Positions 17,041 to 25,964 of a stretch of 64,000 bases of DNA are shown piece after piece; position 1 is the stretch's first letter; each line of letters starts with the position of its first letter. The translations under genes were made by a program, and so were the position numbers. The notes under the pieces were generated by a model. It was not told where the DNA came from and ran no database searches. It was given only the letters and a program-made list of their open reading frames with translations. Source of the DNA: Rikenellaceae bacterium (GTDB lineage: Bacteria > Bacteroidota > Bacteroidia > Bacteroidales > Rikenellaceae); contig SUZK01000002.1 of the NCBI GenBank assembly GCA_015059955.1, forward strand, positions 124,001-188,000, written 5' to 3'.

Positions 17041-18144
17041 ATGACAGATAAGCAAACGAACATAGCTCTCGATGACGAGCTTATGGATGATATAGATACG
17101 TCGGTTAGCGACGGCGTCGACGAGGGTGACGAGATGTATGAGCACTTCGCGGTGACCGTGGATAAGGGACAGTCGATGATGCGTCTCGACAAGTTCCTCA
17201 CCGCGCGTCTCGAGCACACCTCGCGCAACCGCATACAAGCAGCTGCCGATGGCCAGAATATCCTCGTCAACGGCAAGCCCCAGAAGTCGAGCTACAAGGT
17301 AAAACCCCTCGACCAGATATCTATCGTGATGCCCTATCCTCGCCGTAAGGAGGAGATAGTGCCCGAGAATATACCCCTCGACATTGTCTACGAGGATGAC
17401 GACATCATCGTCGTAAATAAGGCCGCCGGCATGGTCGTGCACCCTGGCGTGGGCAACCATAGCGGCACCCTTGTACACGCCCTGTCGTACCACCTCCAAA
17501 ACCTGCCCATGTTCTCGGAGGGCAATGCTCGTGCAGGCCTCGTGCATCGTATCGACAAGGATACCTCAGGACTCCTCGTCGTGGCTAAGAACGAGAGGTC
17601 TCATGCTGTGCTCGCCAAGCAGTTCTTCGACCATACTATCTATCGCCGCTATGTGGCCCTTGTATGGGGTAATATCGCTGAGGATGAGGGCACTATAATC
17701 GGAAACATCGGCCGTAGCCCCAAGGAGCGCTTGCAGATGTATGTCTTCGCCGACGGCTCCGATGGCAAGCATGCCGTGACCCACTTCAAGGTGTTGCGCC
17801 GCTATGGCTATGTAACCCTTGTCGAGTGTCGCTTAGAGACGGGACGTACGCATCAGATACGCGTTCACATGTCGTGGCAGGGACACCCCCTCTTCAACGA
17901 CGAGCGCTACGGTGGCGACCGCATACTCAAGGGCACCACATTCCAGAAGTATAAGCAGTTTATAGAGAACTGCTTCAAGCTTATCCCTCGCCAGTCGCTG
18001 CATGCGCGCGCCCTCGGCTTCAACCACCCAACTACTGGCAAGTATATACAATTCGAGTCCGAGCTCCCCGACGACCTCAAGGCCGTACTTCAAAAGTGGG
18101 AGGGGTATACCGATTCCGTTGGCCTCGACATGGATTTGTTGTGA
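17041..18144 (+). CDS. rluD: RluA/RluD-family 23S rRNA pseudouridine synthase
   Basis: Converts uridines to pseudouridines in 23S rRNA. The protein has 367 residues from ATG 17041; a GTG at 17038 overlaps the previous stop. After about 30 acidic residues comes an S4 domain (MMRLDKFLTARLEHTSRNRIQ). The catalytic domain has VVNKAAGMVVHPG, the active-site HRIDKDTSGLLVVAKN (catalytic Asp) and GRTHQIRVHMSWQGHPLFND. RluD is the closest subfamily by the S4 domain, but the target uridines are not proven. Its last codons and TGA lie inside the first arm of a palindromic repeat. Confidence 0.92.
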   Translation: MTDKQTNIALDDELMDDIDTSVSDGVDEGDEMYEHFAVTVDKGQSMMRLDKFLTARLEHTSRNRIQAAADGQNILVNGKPQKSSYKVKPLDQISIVMPYPRRKEEIVPENIPLDIVYEDDDIIVVNKAAGMVVHPGVGNHSGTLVHALSYHLQNLPMFSEGNARAGLVHRIDKDTSGLLVVAKNERSHAVLAKQFFDHTIYRRYVALVWGNIAEDEGTIIGNIGRSPKERLQMYVFADGSDGKHAVTHFKVLRRYGYVTLVECRLETGRTHQIRVHMSWQGHPLFNDERYGGDRILKGTTFQKYKQFIENCFKLIPRQSLHARALGFNHPTTGKYIQFESELPDDLKAVLQKWEGYTDSVGLDMDLL

Positions 18145-18261
18145 TAAGGGGTCATTTTCGACCCATCCCAAAAGTAGACTACCGCAGGCTGTACGTCATA
18201 GTACTATCCTGCGGCAGTCTCTTTTGCGATAGGCCAAGCCTAACCCCTTCTAATAACAAAT
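18134..18261. repeat. Nested palindromic repeat, copy 1a
   Basis: The outer arms ATTTGTTGTGATAAGGGG (from 18134) and CCCCTTCTAATAACAAAT (ending 18261) pair. The inner arms AGACTACCGCAGG 18176-18188 and CCTGCGGCAGTCT 18208-18220 pair with one mismatch. The apical loop carries GTACGTCATAGTAC. The left arm contains the last codons and stop of rluD. Confidence 0.85.
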
Positions 18262-18390
18262 CTACTTGCCACGATAAGGCAGACATCTGCTACCGCTAAC
18301 AAAAAGTCCCGACAATGAGCAGTACGTCAAGTACAGCCCATCGTCGGGATTTTTGCCGAGCGTTGCATCTGCTACCTTCTAACAACAAAT
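18262..18390. repeat. Nested palindromic repeat, copy 1b
   Basis: This copy has the conserved GATAAGGCAG left part and a right arm ending CCTTCTAACAACAAAT at 18390. The inner stem is GTCCCGAC...GTCGGGA and the apical motif is GTACGTCAAGTAC. It follows copy 1a directly. Confidence 0.75.
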
Positions 18391-18426
18391 CGGGTCGTGG
18401 TGCTAATTGATGTTATACTATATTGT

Positions 18427-18577
18427 CATTATCGGCACATCCCAAAAGTATACTACCGCAGGCTGTACGTCATAGTACTATCCTGCGACAGTCTCTTTTG
18501 CGATAGGCCAAGCCTAACCCCTTCTAACAACAAATCTATTTGCCACGATAAGGCAGACATCTACTACCGCTAACAAC
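18427..18577. repeat. Nested palindromic repeat, copy 1c
   Basis: A near-exact direct repeat, about 140 bp long and offset by 274 bp, of the region spanning copy 1a and the start of copy 1b. It includes CTACCGCAGG...CCTGCG and the GTACGTCATAGTAC loop. The left outer arm is degraded. Confidence 0.75.
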
Positions 18578-18649
18578 AAGCTTGTTAGTAAATCAGCACA
18601 TAGTAAATGGGGATGACTAAAAAGTAAATTAGCATCCCCGATTTTGTTA

Positions 18650-18771
18650 GGAGGTTGAATAAAAAGATGTAGTTTTAGGCCTGCGAAGCCCGAAAAAGCG
18701 GAGTTTACTCGGCGTAAATGAGCATTTTGAGGGCGAGCATAACGACAAAATACACTTTTTATTCAGCCTCC
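18650..18771. repeat. Long palindrome with GC-rich centre
   Basis: The arms GGAGGTTGAATAAAAAG (18650-18666) and CTTTTTATTCAGCCTCC (18755-18771) match at 16 of 17 bases and extend inward imperfectly. The centre holds smaller hairpins such as GTTTAC/GTAAAT. A separate GGGGATG/CATCCCC hairpin lies just before it (about 18609-18639). It ends 4 nt from the hydrolase stop and may act as a terminator between convergent genes. Confidence 0.7.
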
Positions 18772-18775
18772 TCTT

Positions 18776-19573
18776 TTATCTTGTGACCATACTGATAATG
18801 GCCTCGGCACAGCGCTCAGGCTCCTCGATAAAGCCCATATGGCCTGAGTTGTCGAGCCATACAACCTCCGCCTCGGGGTGGCGTGCTACAAGCTCCTCGG
18901 CAACATCGTTGGGAATGTAGAAGTCGTGGCGACCGAAGATAAACATGTGTGGGATGCCGCACGTGCGCAGCATATCGTTGCGGTCCTTACGCTCAATCAT
19001 GCCACCAAGGATGGCGATAACGCCTTCATCCTCAGTTATCATGATAAGTTCCTCGAGGTCCTCGATATAATCCTTTAGGCGCTTCACATTATCGGGTGCA
19101 AAGCCCGCGTGGGGCACAAGGCGTGCCATGGTGCTCTTCTTGCCAGCCTTGACAAGCTCTATCTCGCGGCGGCGACGGTCGCACTTCTCAGCACTGTCTG
19201 CCGAGGGCGTAGAGCTAAGAAGGATGATAGAGTCGAGGTGCTCCTTATACTTGTCGTACATGGCAAGGGCTACGTAACCACCCATAGAGTGGCCCACGAC
19301 GCTATATCGCTCGATGCCCAATGCCTCCATCGTAAGTGCCACGCAATCACCTAAATACTCCATGGTATGCACCTCGCCACGTATGTTCGAGATACCGTGG
19401 CCAGGGATGTCGAGCGTAACAACACGCATATGCTTACTTAGCAGTGGCACGAACTCGTCCCACACAACCATAGACTCAAGGTAGCCGTGAAGCAAAACAG
19501 CGCACTTGTCGCCCCTCTCTGTGTCGGCAACATGCATAGGCGTATCGCCTGCCATAATAAACATCTCCTTCAT
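18776..19573 (-). CDS. Alpha/beta-hydrolase fold protein
   Basis: A 265-residue hydrolase with the alpha/beta fold. The oxyanion/HG motif is [15 protein letters not shown], the nucleophile elbow is [14 protein letters not shown] (Ser about 93), the acid is in [11 protein letters not shown] and the catalytic His is in [14 protein letters not shown]. No signal peptide is visible. The substrate is unknown; esterase or lipase-like activity is likely. It is transcribed alone, convergent with rluD. Confidence 0.9.
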   Translation of the reverse strand: MKEMFIMAGDTPMHVADTERGDKCAVLLHGYLESMVVWDEFVPLLSKHMRVVTLDIPGHGISNIRGEVHTMEYLGDCVALTMEALGIERYSVVGHSMGGYVALAMYDKYKEHLDSIILLSSTPSADSAEKCDRRRREIELVKAGKKSTMARLVPHAGFAPDNVKRLKDYIEDLEELIMITEDEGVIAILGGMIERKDRNDMLRTCGIPHMFIFGRHDFYIPNDVAEELVARHPEAEVVWLDNSGHMGFIEEPERCAEAIISMVTR

Positions 19574-19661
19574 AATGCTCGATTTTTGTTTACAATATTA
19601 AGCAAAAAATAGCACAAAAGCAATAGCTATGCGAAAAAAGTATTCAAAGTTGCAGTTTAAT

Positions 19662-19692
19662 TTTGTGGGCTCTAAAAAAAATTGTAACTTTG
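19662..19692 (+). promoter_or_regulatory. Promoter of the dapF-tamL operon
   Basis: TTTG at 19662-19665 and TAACTTTG at 19685-19692 are separated by 19 nt, an excellent match to the Bacteroidota consensus. The dapF ATG is at 19724. Confidence 0.75.
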
Positions 19693-19723
19693 GGCATTAT
19701 ATATATGTACTAAACATAGGCGT

Positions 19724-20668
19724 ATGGTATCCTCATTTGAGATAGTTAAGTGTCACGGCTCGGGTAACGACTTTATACTTGTCGATACCACACGCGATAG
19801 TATGCTCAGCGCTGTCGACTGGTCGGCATTTGCGCGCGTGGCATGCTCGCGCACGGAGGGCATAGGCAGCGATGGTGTGCTCCTCATTGTGCGCGACGAG
19901 CGTGGCTACTATGGCATGGACATGCTCAACCCCGATGGTACGCATGCGCAGATGTGTGGCAATGGAATACGTGCCGTGGCGCGCATGGCTGCGGAGCGTG
20001 GCTACTTAGGTGAGGGGGTGCTCTTCTCGGGAGGTCGCGACTTTAAGGTGGCGCACGAGAGCCCCATAGCCTATGATATAGAGACATTCTCGGTAGAGAT
20101 ACCCATAATGCGATGGAGTGATAGCTTCGCCTTCTTCCGTGAGGGTGAGTCGTTTGTCGGAAGACCCATCAAGGAGCTGCACGCCGATATATGTTTCACG
20201 GCGCTCAGCCTTGGCAATCCACACCTTGTTGCCCGTGTCGAGCATATCGACATGGAGCTACTCAAGAGTTGGGGAGAGGCTGTCATAGGGTTGCGTGAGC
20301 TCTTCCCCGAGGGTGTCAACGTCTCGATGTACGAGGTGCTGTCGCCAACAAAGATATTTGTTGCCACCTATGAGCGTGGCGCAGGCATAACGTTGTCGTG
20401 TGGCACGGCGATGACCGCCTCGGCAACGGCAGCGGCGTTACTCGGCTATGTCGAGAGTGGTGAACGTATTGAGGTTATCAACCGTGGTGGCAAGGTTTTC
20501 TGTACGCCGCGCATTGGCAGCACCATCGTTACACGTCTTGAGGGTAATGCCACCTTCGAGTGGTGGGGTGAGGCAACATTTGGAGATGGTCACTTCAGCT
20601 ACTCGAAGCAGCGTGTGACGGGCGAACAGGAGCAGTGGCAACGCTTCGTAAAGGATATAAATAGGTAG
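19724..20668 (+). CDS. dapF: Diaminopimelate epimerase
   Basis: Converts LL- to meso-diaminopimelate for lysine and peptidoglycan synthesis. The 314-residue protein shows the family landmarks KCHGSGNDFILVD, GSDGVLLI, the first catalytic Cys in HAQMCGNGIRAVARMA and the second in GITLSCGTAMTASATAA. It is somewhat longer than the usual ~275 residues, mostly at the C-terminus. It begins a four-gene envelope-related run; the tamL frame starts at or just after its stop. Confidence 0.96.
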   Translation: MVSSFEIVKCHGSGNDFILVDTTRDSMLSAVDWSAFARVACSRTEGIGSDGVLLIVRDERGYYGMDMLNPDGTHAQMCGNGIRAVARMAAERGYLGEGVLFSGGRDFKVAHESPIAYDIETFSVEIPIMRWSDSFAFFREGESFVGRPIKELHADICFTALSLGNPHLVARVEHIDMELLKSWGEAVIGLRELFPEGVNVSMYEVLSPTKIFVATYERGAGITLSCGTAMTASATAAALLGYVESGERIEVINRGGKVFCTPRIGSTIVTRLEGNATFEWWGEATFGDGHFSYSKQRVTGEQEQWQRFVKDINR

Positions 20669-20670
20669 TG

Positions 20671-23061
20671 ATGCGTAGATGGCTGACATATATCGTTGTG
20701 ATGCTGATGCTCGTGGTCGTAGTTGTGGGCTGCGATGTCACCAGCTCGTTGCCCGAGGGTAGCTATCTGCTCTCTAAGGTGACGGTGGAGGATGACAAGA
20801 CTACCCCTGCCGATGAGCGTATCACCGTTGATAAGGATGGTATCGATGTCTACATCCGCCAGTCGCCCAACAAGCGCATCTTAGGCATGGACTTCTACGT
20901 ATGGGTATACGAGAAGGCTGATACTACGAAGGATAACTGGTGGAATAAGTTTAAGGCGAAGATAGGCGAGGAGCCTGTGATATACGACAAGGCGCTTACA
21001 GATGTGTCGGTGCGCAACCTCAAGACATATCTTCAGACACGTGGCTACTTCGACTCGGATGTCACGGTGCGTGTAGATACCACGCGACGTCATCGCCGTG
21101 CCGAGGTGACATACACCATACGTCAGGGTGTTCCCACACGCATCAATGGCGTCAAGTATGAAATTCTTGACAAGGCGTTAAAGCCTCTCATCCTTGCTGA
21201 TACGGCGAATACATTGCTATATCGTGACGACATGCTCGACATCGCGCTTCTCGACAAGGAGCGTGAGCGCATCGCCTCAAACCTCAACAACCAGGGTTTC
21301 TATGACTTCACGGTAAATAACATAGCATACGAGGTCGACACCCTCATAGCGCCATATCGCGCCAATGTGCGTATGATAGTGAAGCCTATGCTTAAGGGTT
21401 ATAGTGTCACGGGCGTGCCCGAGTGGGAGGATAATGCCGTATATAGGTTGCGCAACATCAATGTATATCCCACCTATGACCCTATGTTGCGCTCTACGGG
21501 GGGCTTCAAGGGTGGCGCGCATATCGACACCACGCAATTCTATGGTCTAAATATCATCACCGACAGAAACGCTACGCCTAAGTTGCGCGATGCGGTGTTG
21601 CGTCGTACCATACCGCTCTATCCTAACTTTATCTACAACGCCGAGCAGGTAGAGCGAAGCTATAACGAGCTGATGTCTATCGGCTTCTTTAGAAACGCAA
21701 AGATTGACTTCGAGCGCGTAGATAGCGATGAGAGCTTCGTGTCGTATATCACCAACGACGGCGATGGCGATGTGTTAGTAAACACTCGTGAGGCGTTCCT
21801 CGACTGCAACATATACTGCACACCAGCGCTCAAGCAGAGTGTTAAGGTGGAGCTTGAGGCCACCACAACATCGACGTTCTACGGTATGGGTGCTACGCTC
21901 GGCTACTCGAATAGCAACGTCTTCAGGGGCGCTGAGGCCTTCGATATCTCGGCGGGCTTCGGCCTTGAGTTTATGTATGCTCGTGATGTTAAGAAGCGTA
22001 GTGCTCAGGAGTTTAGTATCACCGCGGGTCTGTCGTTCCCTCGCTTCCTTGCGCCTGTATACCCATCGCCTGAGAGCCGTGTATGGCAGCCCCGAACACG
22101 TCTTGAACTTGCGTTCGACTATCAGAATAGACCCTACTATCGTCGTAACCTCTTCAGCGCACGTTGGGCATATAGCTGGAATATGGGTCGTCGCTCGTCG
22201 TTTGTCGTTCGACCCATCGATATCAACTGGATTGATGTCAAGAGTGTCGACGAGAAGTTCTTGGAGGATATCGACAATAAGTATCTGCGTACCAGCTTCG
22301 AGTCACAGCTAAATGCCGGCTTGTCGGCATCGTATGTCTATAATACACAGCGTAGTACCAAGGAGATGGATGGTACGGCGCTGCGCCTAAATGTGGAGAC
22401 CTCGGGCAACCTTATCCAGGGTCTTGAGAGCCTCTTCTCGCACCATGCCGAGGGCAAGAACTACTACGAGATATTGGGTATCCGTTACTCGCAGTATGTG
22501 CGTGCCGATGTTAACTTCAGCCATAAGATCGACTTCGGCCATAACCTAACACTGGCAGGTCGTATCTTCGGTGGTGTGGGTGTTACGTATGGTAACTCTG
22601 CGGGTCGCTCAATTCCGTTCGATAGAATGTTCTACTGCGGTGGTGCCAACTCGATGCGTGGCTGGGTGCCCCGAACATTGGGACCAGGAAATAAGCCACA
22701 GGTGCGTAATTCGCTCTACCCCGCACAAGTAGGTGATGTTCGCCTTGAGGCTAACCTCGAGTTCCGCTTCCCCATATGGTGGATATTCCATGGCGCTACA
22801 TTTGTCGATGTGGGTAACATATGGTATCTACGCGATACGGAGGATAGCAACCCTGAGGAGGTCTTTCAGTTCGATAAGTTCTATAAGCAGTTAGGCCTAA
22901 ATACGGGTCTTGGCCTGCGTATAGATGCAACGTTTGTAATCCTACGTATCGACTGGGGCCTTCAGCTCCACAACCCTGGATGGGCTGAGGGTCAGCGCTG
23001 GATACACAACTTCAAGTGGGAGAATATGGCCATCAACTTCGGTGTGGGCTACCCATTCTAA
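20671..23061 (+). CDS. tamL: TamL-like outer-membrane lipoprotein (BamA/TamA superfamily)
   Basis: A 796-residue Omp85-superfamily protein. The N-terminus is a lipoprotein signal (MLMLVVVVVGC), followed by SSLPEGSYLLSKV, typical of the lipid-anchored TamA relatives called TamL in Bacteroidota. POTRA-like domains occupy about 30-380. The C-terminal beta-barrel contains DRMFYCGGANSMRGWVPR, an Omp85 L6-like RGW motif, and ends in NFGVGYPF with a terminal aromatic residue. It would sit in the outer membrane and help insert or export proteins or lipids, perhaps with a TamB partner not seen here. Confidence 0.88.
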   Translation: MRRWLTYIVVMLMLVVVVVGCDVTSSLPEGSYLLSKVTVEDDKTTPADERITVDKDGIDVYIRQSPNKRILGMDFYVWVYEKADTTKDNWWNKFKAKIGEEPVIYDKALTDVSVRNLKTYLQTRGYFDSDVTVRVDTTRRHRRAEVTYTIRQGVPTRINGVKYEILDKALKPLILADTANTLLYRDDMLDIALLDKERERIASNLNNQGFYDFTVNNIAYEVDTLIAPYRANVRMIVKPMLKGYSVTGVPEWEDNAVYRLRNINVYPTYDPMLRSTGGFKGGAHIDTTQFYGLNIITDRNATPKLRDAVLRRTIPLYPNFIYNAEQVERSYNELMSIGFFRNAKIDFERVDSDESFVSYITNDGDGDVLVNTREAFLDCNIYCTPALKQSVKVELEATTTSTFYGMGATLGYSNSNVFRGAEAFDISAGFGLEFMYARDVKKRSAQEFSITAGLSFPRFLAPVYPSPESRVWQPRTRLELAFDYQNRPYYRRNLFSARWAYSWNMGRRSSFVVRPIDINWIDVKSVDEKFLEDIDNKYLRTSFESQLNAGLSASYVYNTQRSTKEMDGTALRLNVETSGNLIQGLESLFSHHAEGKNYYEILGIRYSQYVRADVNFSHKIDFGHNLTLAGRIFGGVGVTYGNSAGRSIPFDRMFYCGGANSMRGWVPRTLGPGNKPQVRNSLYPAQVGDVRLEANLEFRFPIWWIFHGATFVDVGNIWYLRDTEDSNPEEVFQFDKFYKQLGLNTGLGLRIDATFVILRIDWGLQLHNPGWAEGQRWIHNFKWENMAINFGVGYPF

Positions 23062-23074
23062 TCTCATAACCGCT

Positions 23075-23950
23075 ATGTCTGACCCAAAAATAACGATTAT
23101 CATCCCCGTATATAATACCGAGGCGTTGCTCGCGCGATGCTTGGAGAGTGTCGTGGCGCAGAGCTTGCGCGACATCGAGATTATATGTGTCGACGACGGC
23201 TCTACCGATGCGTCGGGAGCGCTGCTCGATGAGTGGGCACGCCGCGATGAGCGCATTAGGGTCATACACCAGGCAAATGGCCGTCAGGGTAAGGCGCGTA
23301 ATGCGGCACTCAACATTGCCAAGGGTGAGTATGTAGGCATGATAGATAGCGACGACTATATCCCCGAGGAGTACTTTGAGCGCCTATATAATGCTGCACG
23401 TGAGGCAGATGCCGATGTTGCGATGTGTGGTATTGTCAAGCAGAAGCCTATTGGCGAGCGTGTCGTTGTCGCCTTCGAACGTAGCGAGATAGCCACAGAT
23501 GCCACAGAGAAGATGCGCCTATGTCACTGCCCTCCGGAGTTCCACCCCGTAAATAAGCTGTACCGCCGTGCTATGATAGAGCGCCTTGGTATGCGTTTTA
23601 GCGAGGACGTTCAGTATGAGGATGTTATGTTTGTGACACGCGCCATTGTCGAGAGCAACAAGGTTGTCACCGTACCTGGCATCAGTTACTACTATGTGCT
23701 TAACCCCACATCTACTGTAAAGTCGCGACAGACGGCCGCAAAGCAGCGTCAGAAGTATGAGGCACACCGTGCCATGGTGGAGTATACTGCGGAGCTTGGT
23801 GTTGACATAGCAGCACGCCATCGCACTATCACGGTGCGCTACGTGTCGCTGTGGGGCATCACATTGTGGAAGATTAAGGAGCGAGGCGAGCGTCGTACGT
23901 TGCGCCTCTTCGATGTGCTGCCCATATGGTGGTGGCGTCGTCACGAATAA
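23075..23950 (+). CDS. Family 2 glycosyltransferase
   Basis: A 291-residue GT-A enzyme. ITIIIPVYNTEALLARCLES and IICVDDGSTDASGALLDEWA form the nucleotide-binding part, and MIDSDDYIPEEYFERLY holds the DxD metal motif. ATG 23075, 13 nt after tamL, is chosen over an upstream in-frame start that would overlap tamL. The product probably builds a capsule, exopolysaccharide or LPS side chain. It is followed 14 nt later by a Stealth gene, which suggests a joint role in a surface glycan. Confidence 0.9.
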   Translation: MSDPKITIIIPVYNTEALLARCLESVVAQSLRDIEIICVDDGSTDASGALLDEWARRDERIRVIHQANGRQGKARNAALNIAKGEYVGMIDSDDYIPEEYFERLYNAAREADADVAMCGIVKQKPIGERVVVAFERSEIATDATEKMRLCHCPPEFHPVNKLYRRAMIERLGMRFSEDVQYEDVMFVTRAIVESNKVVTVPGISYYYVLNPTSTVKSRQTAAKQRQKYEAHRAMVEYTAELGVDIAARHRTITVRYVSLWGITLWKIKERGERRTLRLFDVLPIWWWRRHE

Positions 23951-23964
23951 AATATTTGTCAATA

Positions 23965-24951
23965 ATGAGTAGTTCAGTTACATTCCCTATCGACCTTGTA
24001 TATATGTGGGTCGATGGTAGCGACCCCAAGTGGCGCGAGCGTCGTAACCACTATATGGGTGGTGTGGTAGATGCAAATTCGGTTGTCGAGGCACGCTGGA
24101 TAGATAACGAGGAGCTACGCTACTCGTTGCGCTCGGTGGAGAGCTATGCTCCATGGATTAACCATATATATATTGTTACAGATGGCCAGTGCCCCTCGTG
24201 GCTCAATACCTCGCACCCCAAGATAAGCATTGTCGACCACCGCGATATATTGCCTCACGATGCCCTACCTGTCTTTAGTGCGCTCGCTATCGAGAGCTGC
24301 ATATATAAGATACCAGGCCTTAGCGAGCACTTTATCCTCGGTAATGACGATACGCTGTTTAATGCTCCAGTAACTCCCGAGACCTTCTTTCGTGCTGATG
24401 GACAGCCTATCATCCGTCTCAGTGGGCAGCGCTTCAACCGCAGTAAGGCGCAGCACAAGGGTAACTACGCAAGAGTCGTGGCACGCATGCAGCTACTCAT
24501 AAAGGAGCAGTTTGGCAAAAACTTTAGCCATGCACCACACCATAACTTCGATGCTTACCGCCGTAGTGATTTCGAGAAGGCTGTGGCTGTGATGCCCGAG
24601 GCATGGCGTGATACTACATATAATCGTCTCCCTCGCCCGAGTGATATGCAACGCTGCTATGTTAGCTATCTGTCGGTTGTCAATGGTGATGCAGAGCTAC
24701 GCCTTGTGGGTCGCTATAACCGCACGGGTGGCATTATGGGCGCTGTCAAGGCCTTCTTTGTGGGACGCTTTGCCTGCGACTCGCGTTGTATACCTCTTAC
24801 AGAGCGAGATTACGATAGGGTGATAGCGAAGTATAACCCGCTGATGATATGTATGAACGATGGCGAGACTACGACGGATGCTGACCGCCAACGCCTTGTA
24901 GAGTTCTTGGATAGCCACTATCCCAATAAGAGTGGCTTCGAACGATTGTGA
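23965..24951 (+). CDS. Stealth-family sugar-phosphate transferase
   Basis: A 328-residue member of the Stealth family, which transfers hexose-1-phosphate units to make phosphodiester-linked capsules. Conserved region 1 is IDLVYMWVDGSDPKW. CR2 includes NEELRYSLRSVESYAPWINH and IYIVTDGQCPSWL. CR3 includes the LSEHFILGNDDTLFN region, and CR4-like sequence is near the C-terminus. ATG 23965 is chosen because it gives the family start; the open frame begins 13 codons earlier inside the upstream gene. It is probably in an operon with the preceding GT2. Confidence 0.9.
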   Translation: MSSSVTFPIDLVYMWVDGSDPKWRERRNHYMGGVVDANSVVEARWIDNEELRYSLRSVESYAPWINHIYIVTDGQCPSWLNTSHPKISIVDHRDILPHDALPVFSALAIESCIYKIPGLSEHFILGNDDTLFNAPVTPETFFRADGQPIIRLSGQRFNRSKAQHKGNYARVVARMQLLIKEQFGKNFSHAPHHNFDAYRRSDFEKAVAVMPEAWRDTTYNRLPRPSDMQRCYVSYLSVVNGDAELRLVGRYNRTGGIMGAVKAFFVGRFACDSRCIPLTERDYDRVIAKYNPLMICMNDGETTTDADRQRLVEFLDSHYPNKSGFERL

Positions 24952-25069
24952 TGGCAATATAGCTGTCACGGTGAGAGCTACAAAAAAGGATAAAAAATAT
25001 CTTTTAGGGAGAACAAAATAAAAAAAAGTTGCTATATTTGCACCCCGAAAGGTTGAAGGTAGCCTTTAA

Positions 25070-25156
25070 GGAGAGGTGCCGGAGTGGTCGATCGGGCCGC
25101 ACTCGAAATGCGGTGAACGGGCAACTGTTCCGGGGGTTCGAATCCCTCCCTCTCCG
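25070..25156 (+). tRNA. tRNA-Ser (anticodon CGA)
   Basis: An 87-nt class II tRNA. The acceptor GGAGAGG (25070-25076) pairs with CCTCTCC (25149-25155), with discriminator G at 25156. The anticodon loop reads CTCGAAA, anticodon CGA. A long variable arm and the T-loop GTTCGAATC are present. CCA is not encoded. A TATATTTG -7 box lies about 36 nt upstream. Confidence 0.96.
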
Positions 25157-25175
25157 CAAAGACCAACGAAGCAAG

Positions 25176-25207
25176 AAGGTGTCGAGCAATCGACGCCTTT
25201 TGTTTTT
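25176..25207 (+). terminator. Terminator after tRNA-Ser
   Basis: The stem AAGGTGTCGA (25176-25185) pairs with TCGACGCCTT (25190-25199) around GCAA and is followed by TTTTGTTTTT. Confidence 0.8.
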
Positions 25208-25374
25208 ATACCTACGGCGCAAGCTTGCTTGTAGACGGAGGTATAGAAAACAAAGGGACTACGCAGTAGCTTCTTGCTGAGTGTCACTCTTTGCAAGGGC
25301 CCCTGCGGCGAGCAGTGGGGAAAGGCGTTAAGCGGAGCAGATTTAGCTGCGTAGTAGCCAATCCCTCCCTCTCC
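25207..25374. repeat. Palindromes ending in a copy of the tRNA-Ser 3' end
   Basis: Two inverted repeats, TATACCT 25207-25213 / AGGTATA 25239-25245 and ACTACGCAG 25258-25266 / CTGCGTAGT 25347-25355, are followed by AATCCCTCCCTCTCC at 25360-25374. These last 15 bases are identical to tRNA bases 25141-25155, offset by 219 nt. No gene is seen. It resembles an attachment-site scar or a repeat-mediated duplication. Confidence 0.6.
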
Positions 25375-25400
25375 TTTTGTTGTGGTCTGTGAGATGCTCC

Positions 25401-25958
25401 CTATTTCAACTTCTTGCCGTCGGCGAAGGCGTTGCCTACGATAGCGCCCAGCTCCACGTAGTGGTGGTTGATAGGGTCGTAGGTGATGGGTCGTAGCTTC
25501 GTGTAGTCTATCTTGCCGTCGGTGAGAATACGCTCGTCAGCACTGACGTTCACGATGCGACCTACAAGGTGGTTACTATCCTCGTCATACGACACCACCT
25601 CGCACTCCAAGGTCATGGGCAACTCGTTGATTATAGGTGCATTGACCAGCTCCGAGCGCGTTGCCGTGAAGCCTGCCTTGGCAAACTTGTCGGTCTCCTT
25701 ATTTCCCGACACTATGCCCACATAGTCGCACTGAGCAAGCCTCTCGGCAGTTGCCATACTCACAGTAAAGGCGCCTATGGCACGTATATTCTTTGTTGTC
25801 TTGTGCCCCTCAGATATGCAGATGCCTATATGGTCATCCGTAAATATCCCTCCCCATGCGGCATTCATAGCATTAGGCACCCCCGCCTCGTCGTACGCCG
25901 CAACGATAAGCACTGGCATAGGATAGAGCCAGCTCTTTGCTCCAAAACTCTTTCGCAT
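25401..25958 (-). CDS. Flavin reductase-like FMN-binding protein
   Basis: A 185-residue protein of the flavin reductase-like (split-barrel FMN-binding) family. Landmarks are the N-terminal KSWLYPMPVLIVAAYDEAG, NAMNAAWGGIF, GHKTTKNI and FTVSMATAERL, with ECEVVSYDEDSNHLVGRIVNV later. Such proteins often act as NAD(P)H:flavin oxidoreductases. It lies 6 nt after the RibD-like gene, so the two are probably co-transcribed. Confidence 0.88.
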   Translation of the reverse strand: MRKSFGAKSWLYPMPVLIVAAYDEAGVPNAMNAAWGGIFTDDHIGICISEGHKTTKNIRAIGAFTVSMATAERLAQCDYVGIVSGNKETDKFAKAGFTATRSELVNAPIINELPMTLECEVVSYDEDSNHLVGRIVNVSADERILTDGKIDYTKLRPITYDPINHHYVELGAIVGNAFADGKKLK

Positions 25959-25964
25959 AACTTA

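Noticed and set aside
18134..18577. Possible CRISPR array
   Set aside because: Units are palindromic, vary in length and inner sequence, and are not regularly spaced short repeats with unique spacers; no cas genes are present.
25029..25296. Small frames on both strands across tRNA-Ser
   Set aside because: They overlap the tRNA and its terminator; no conservation expected.
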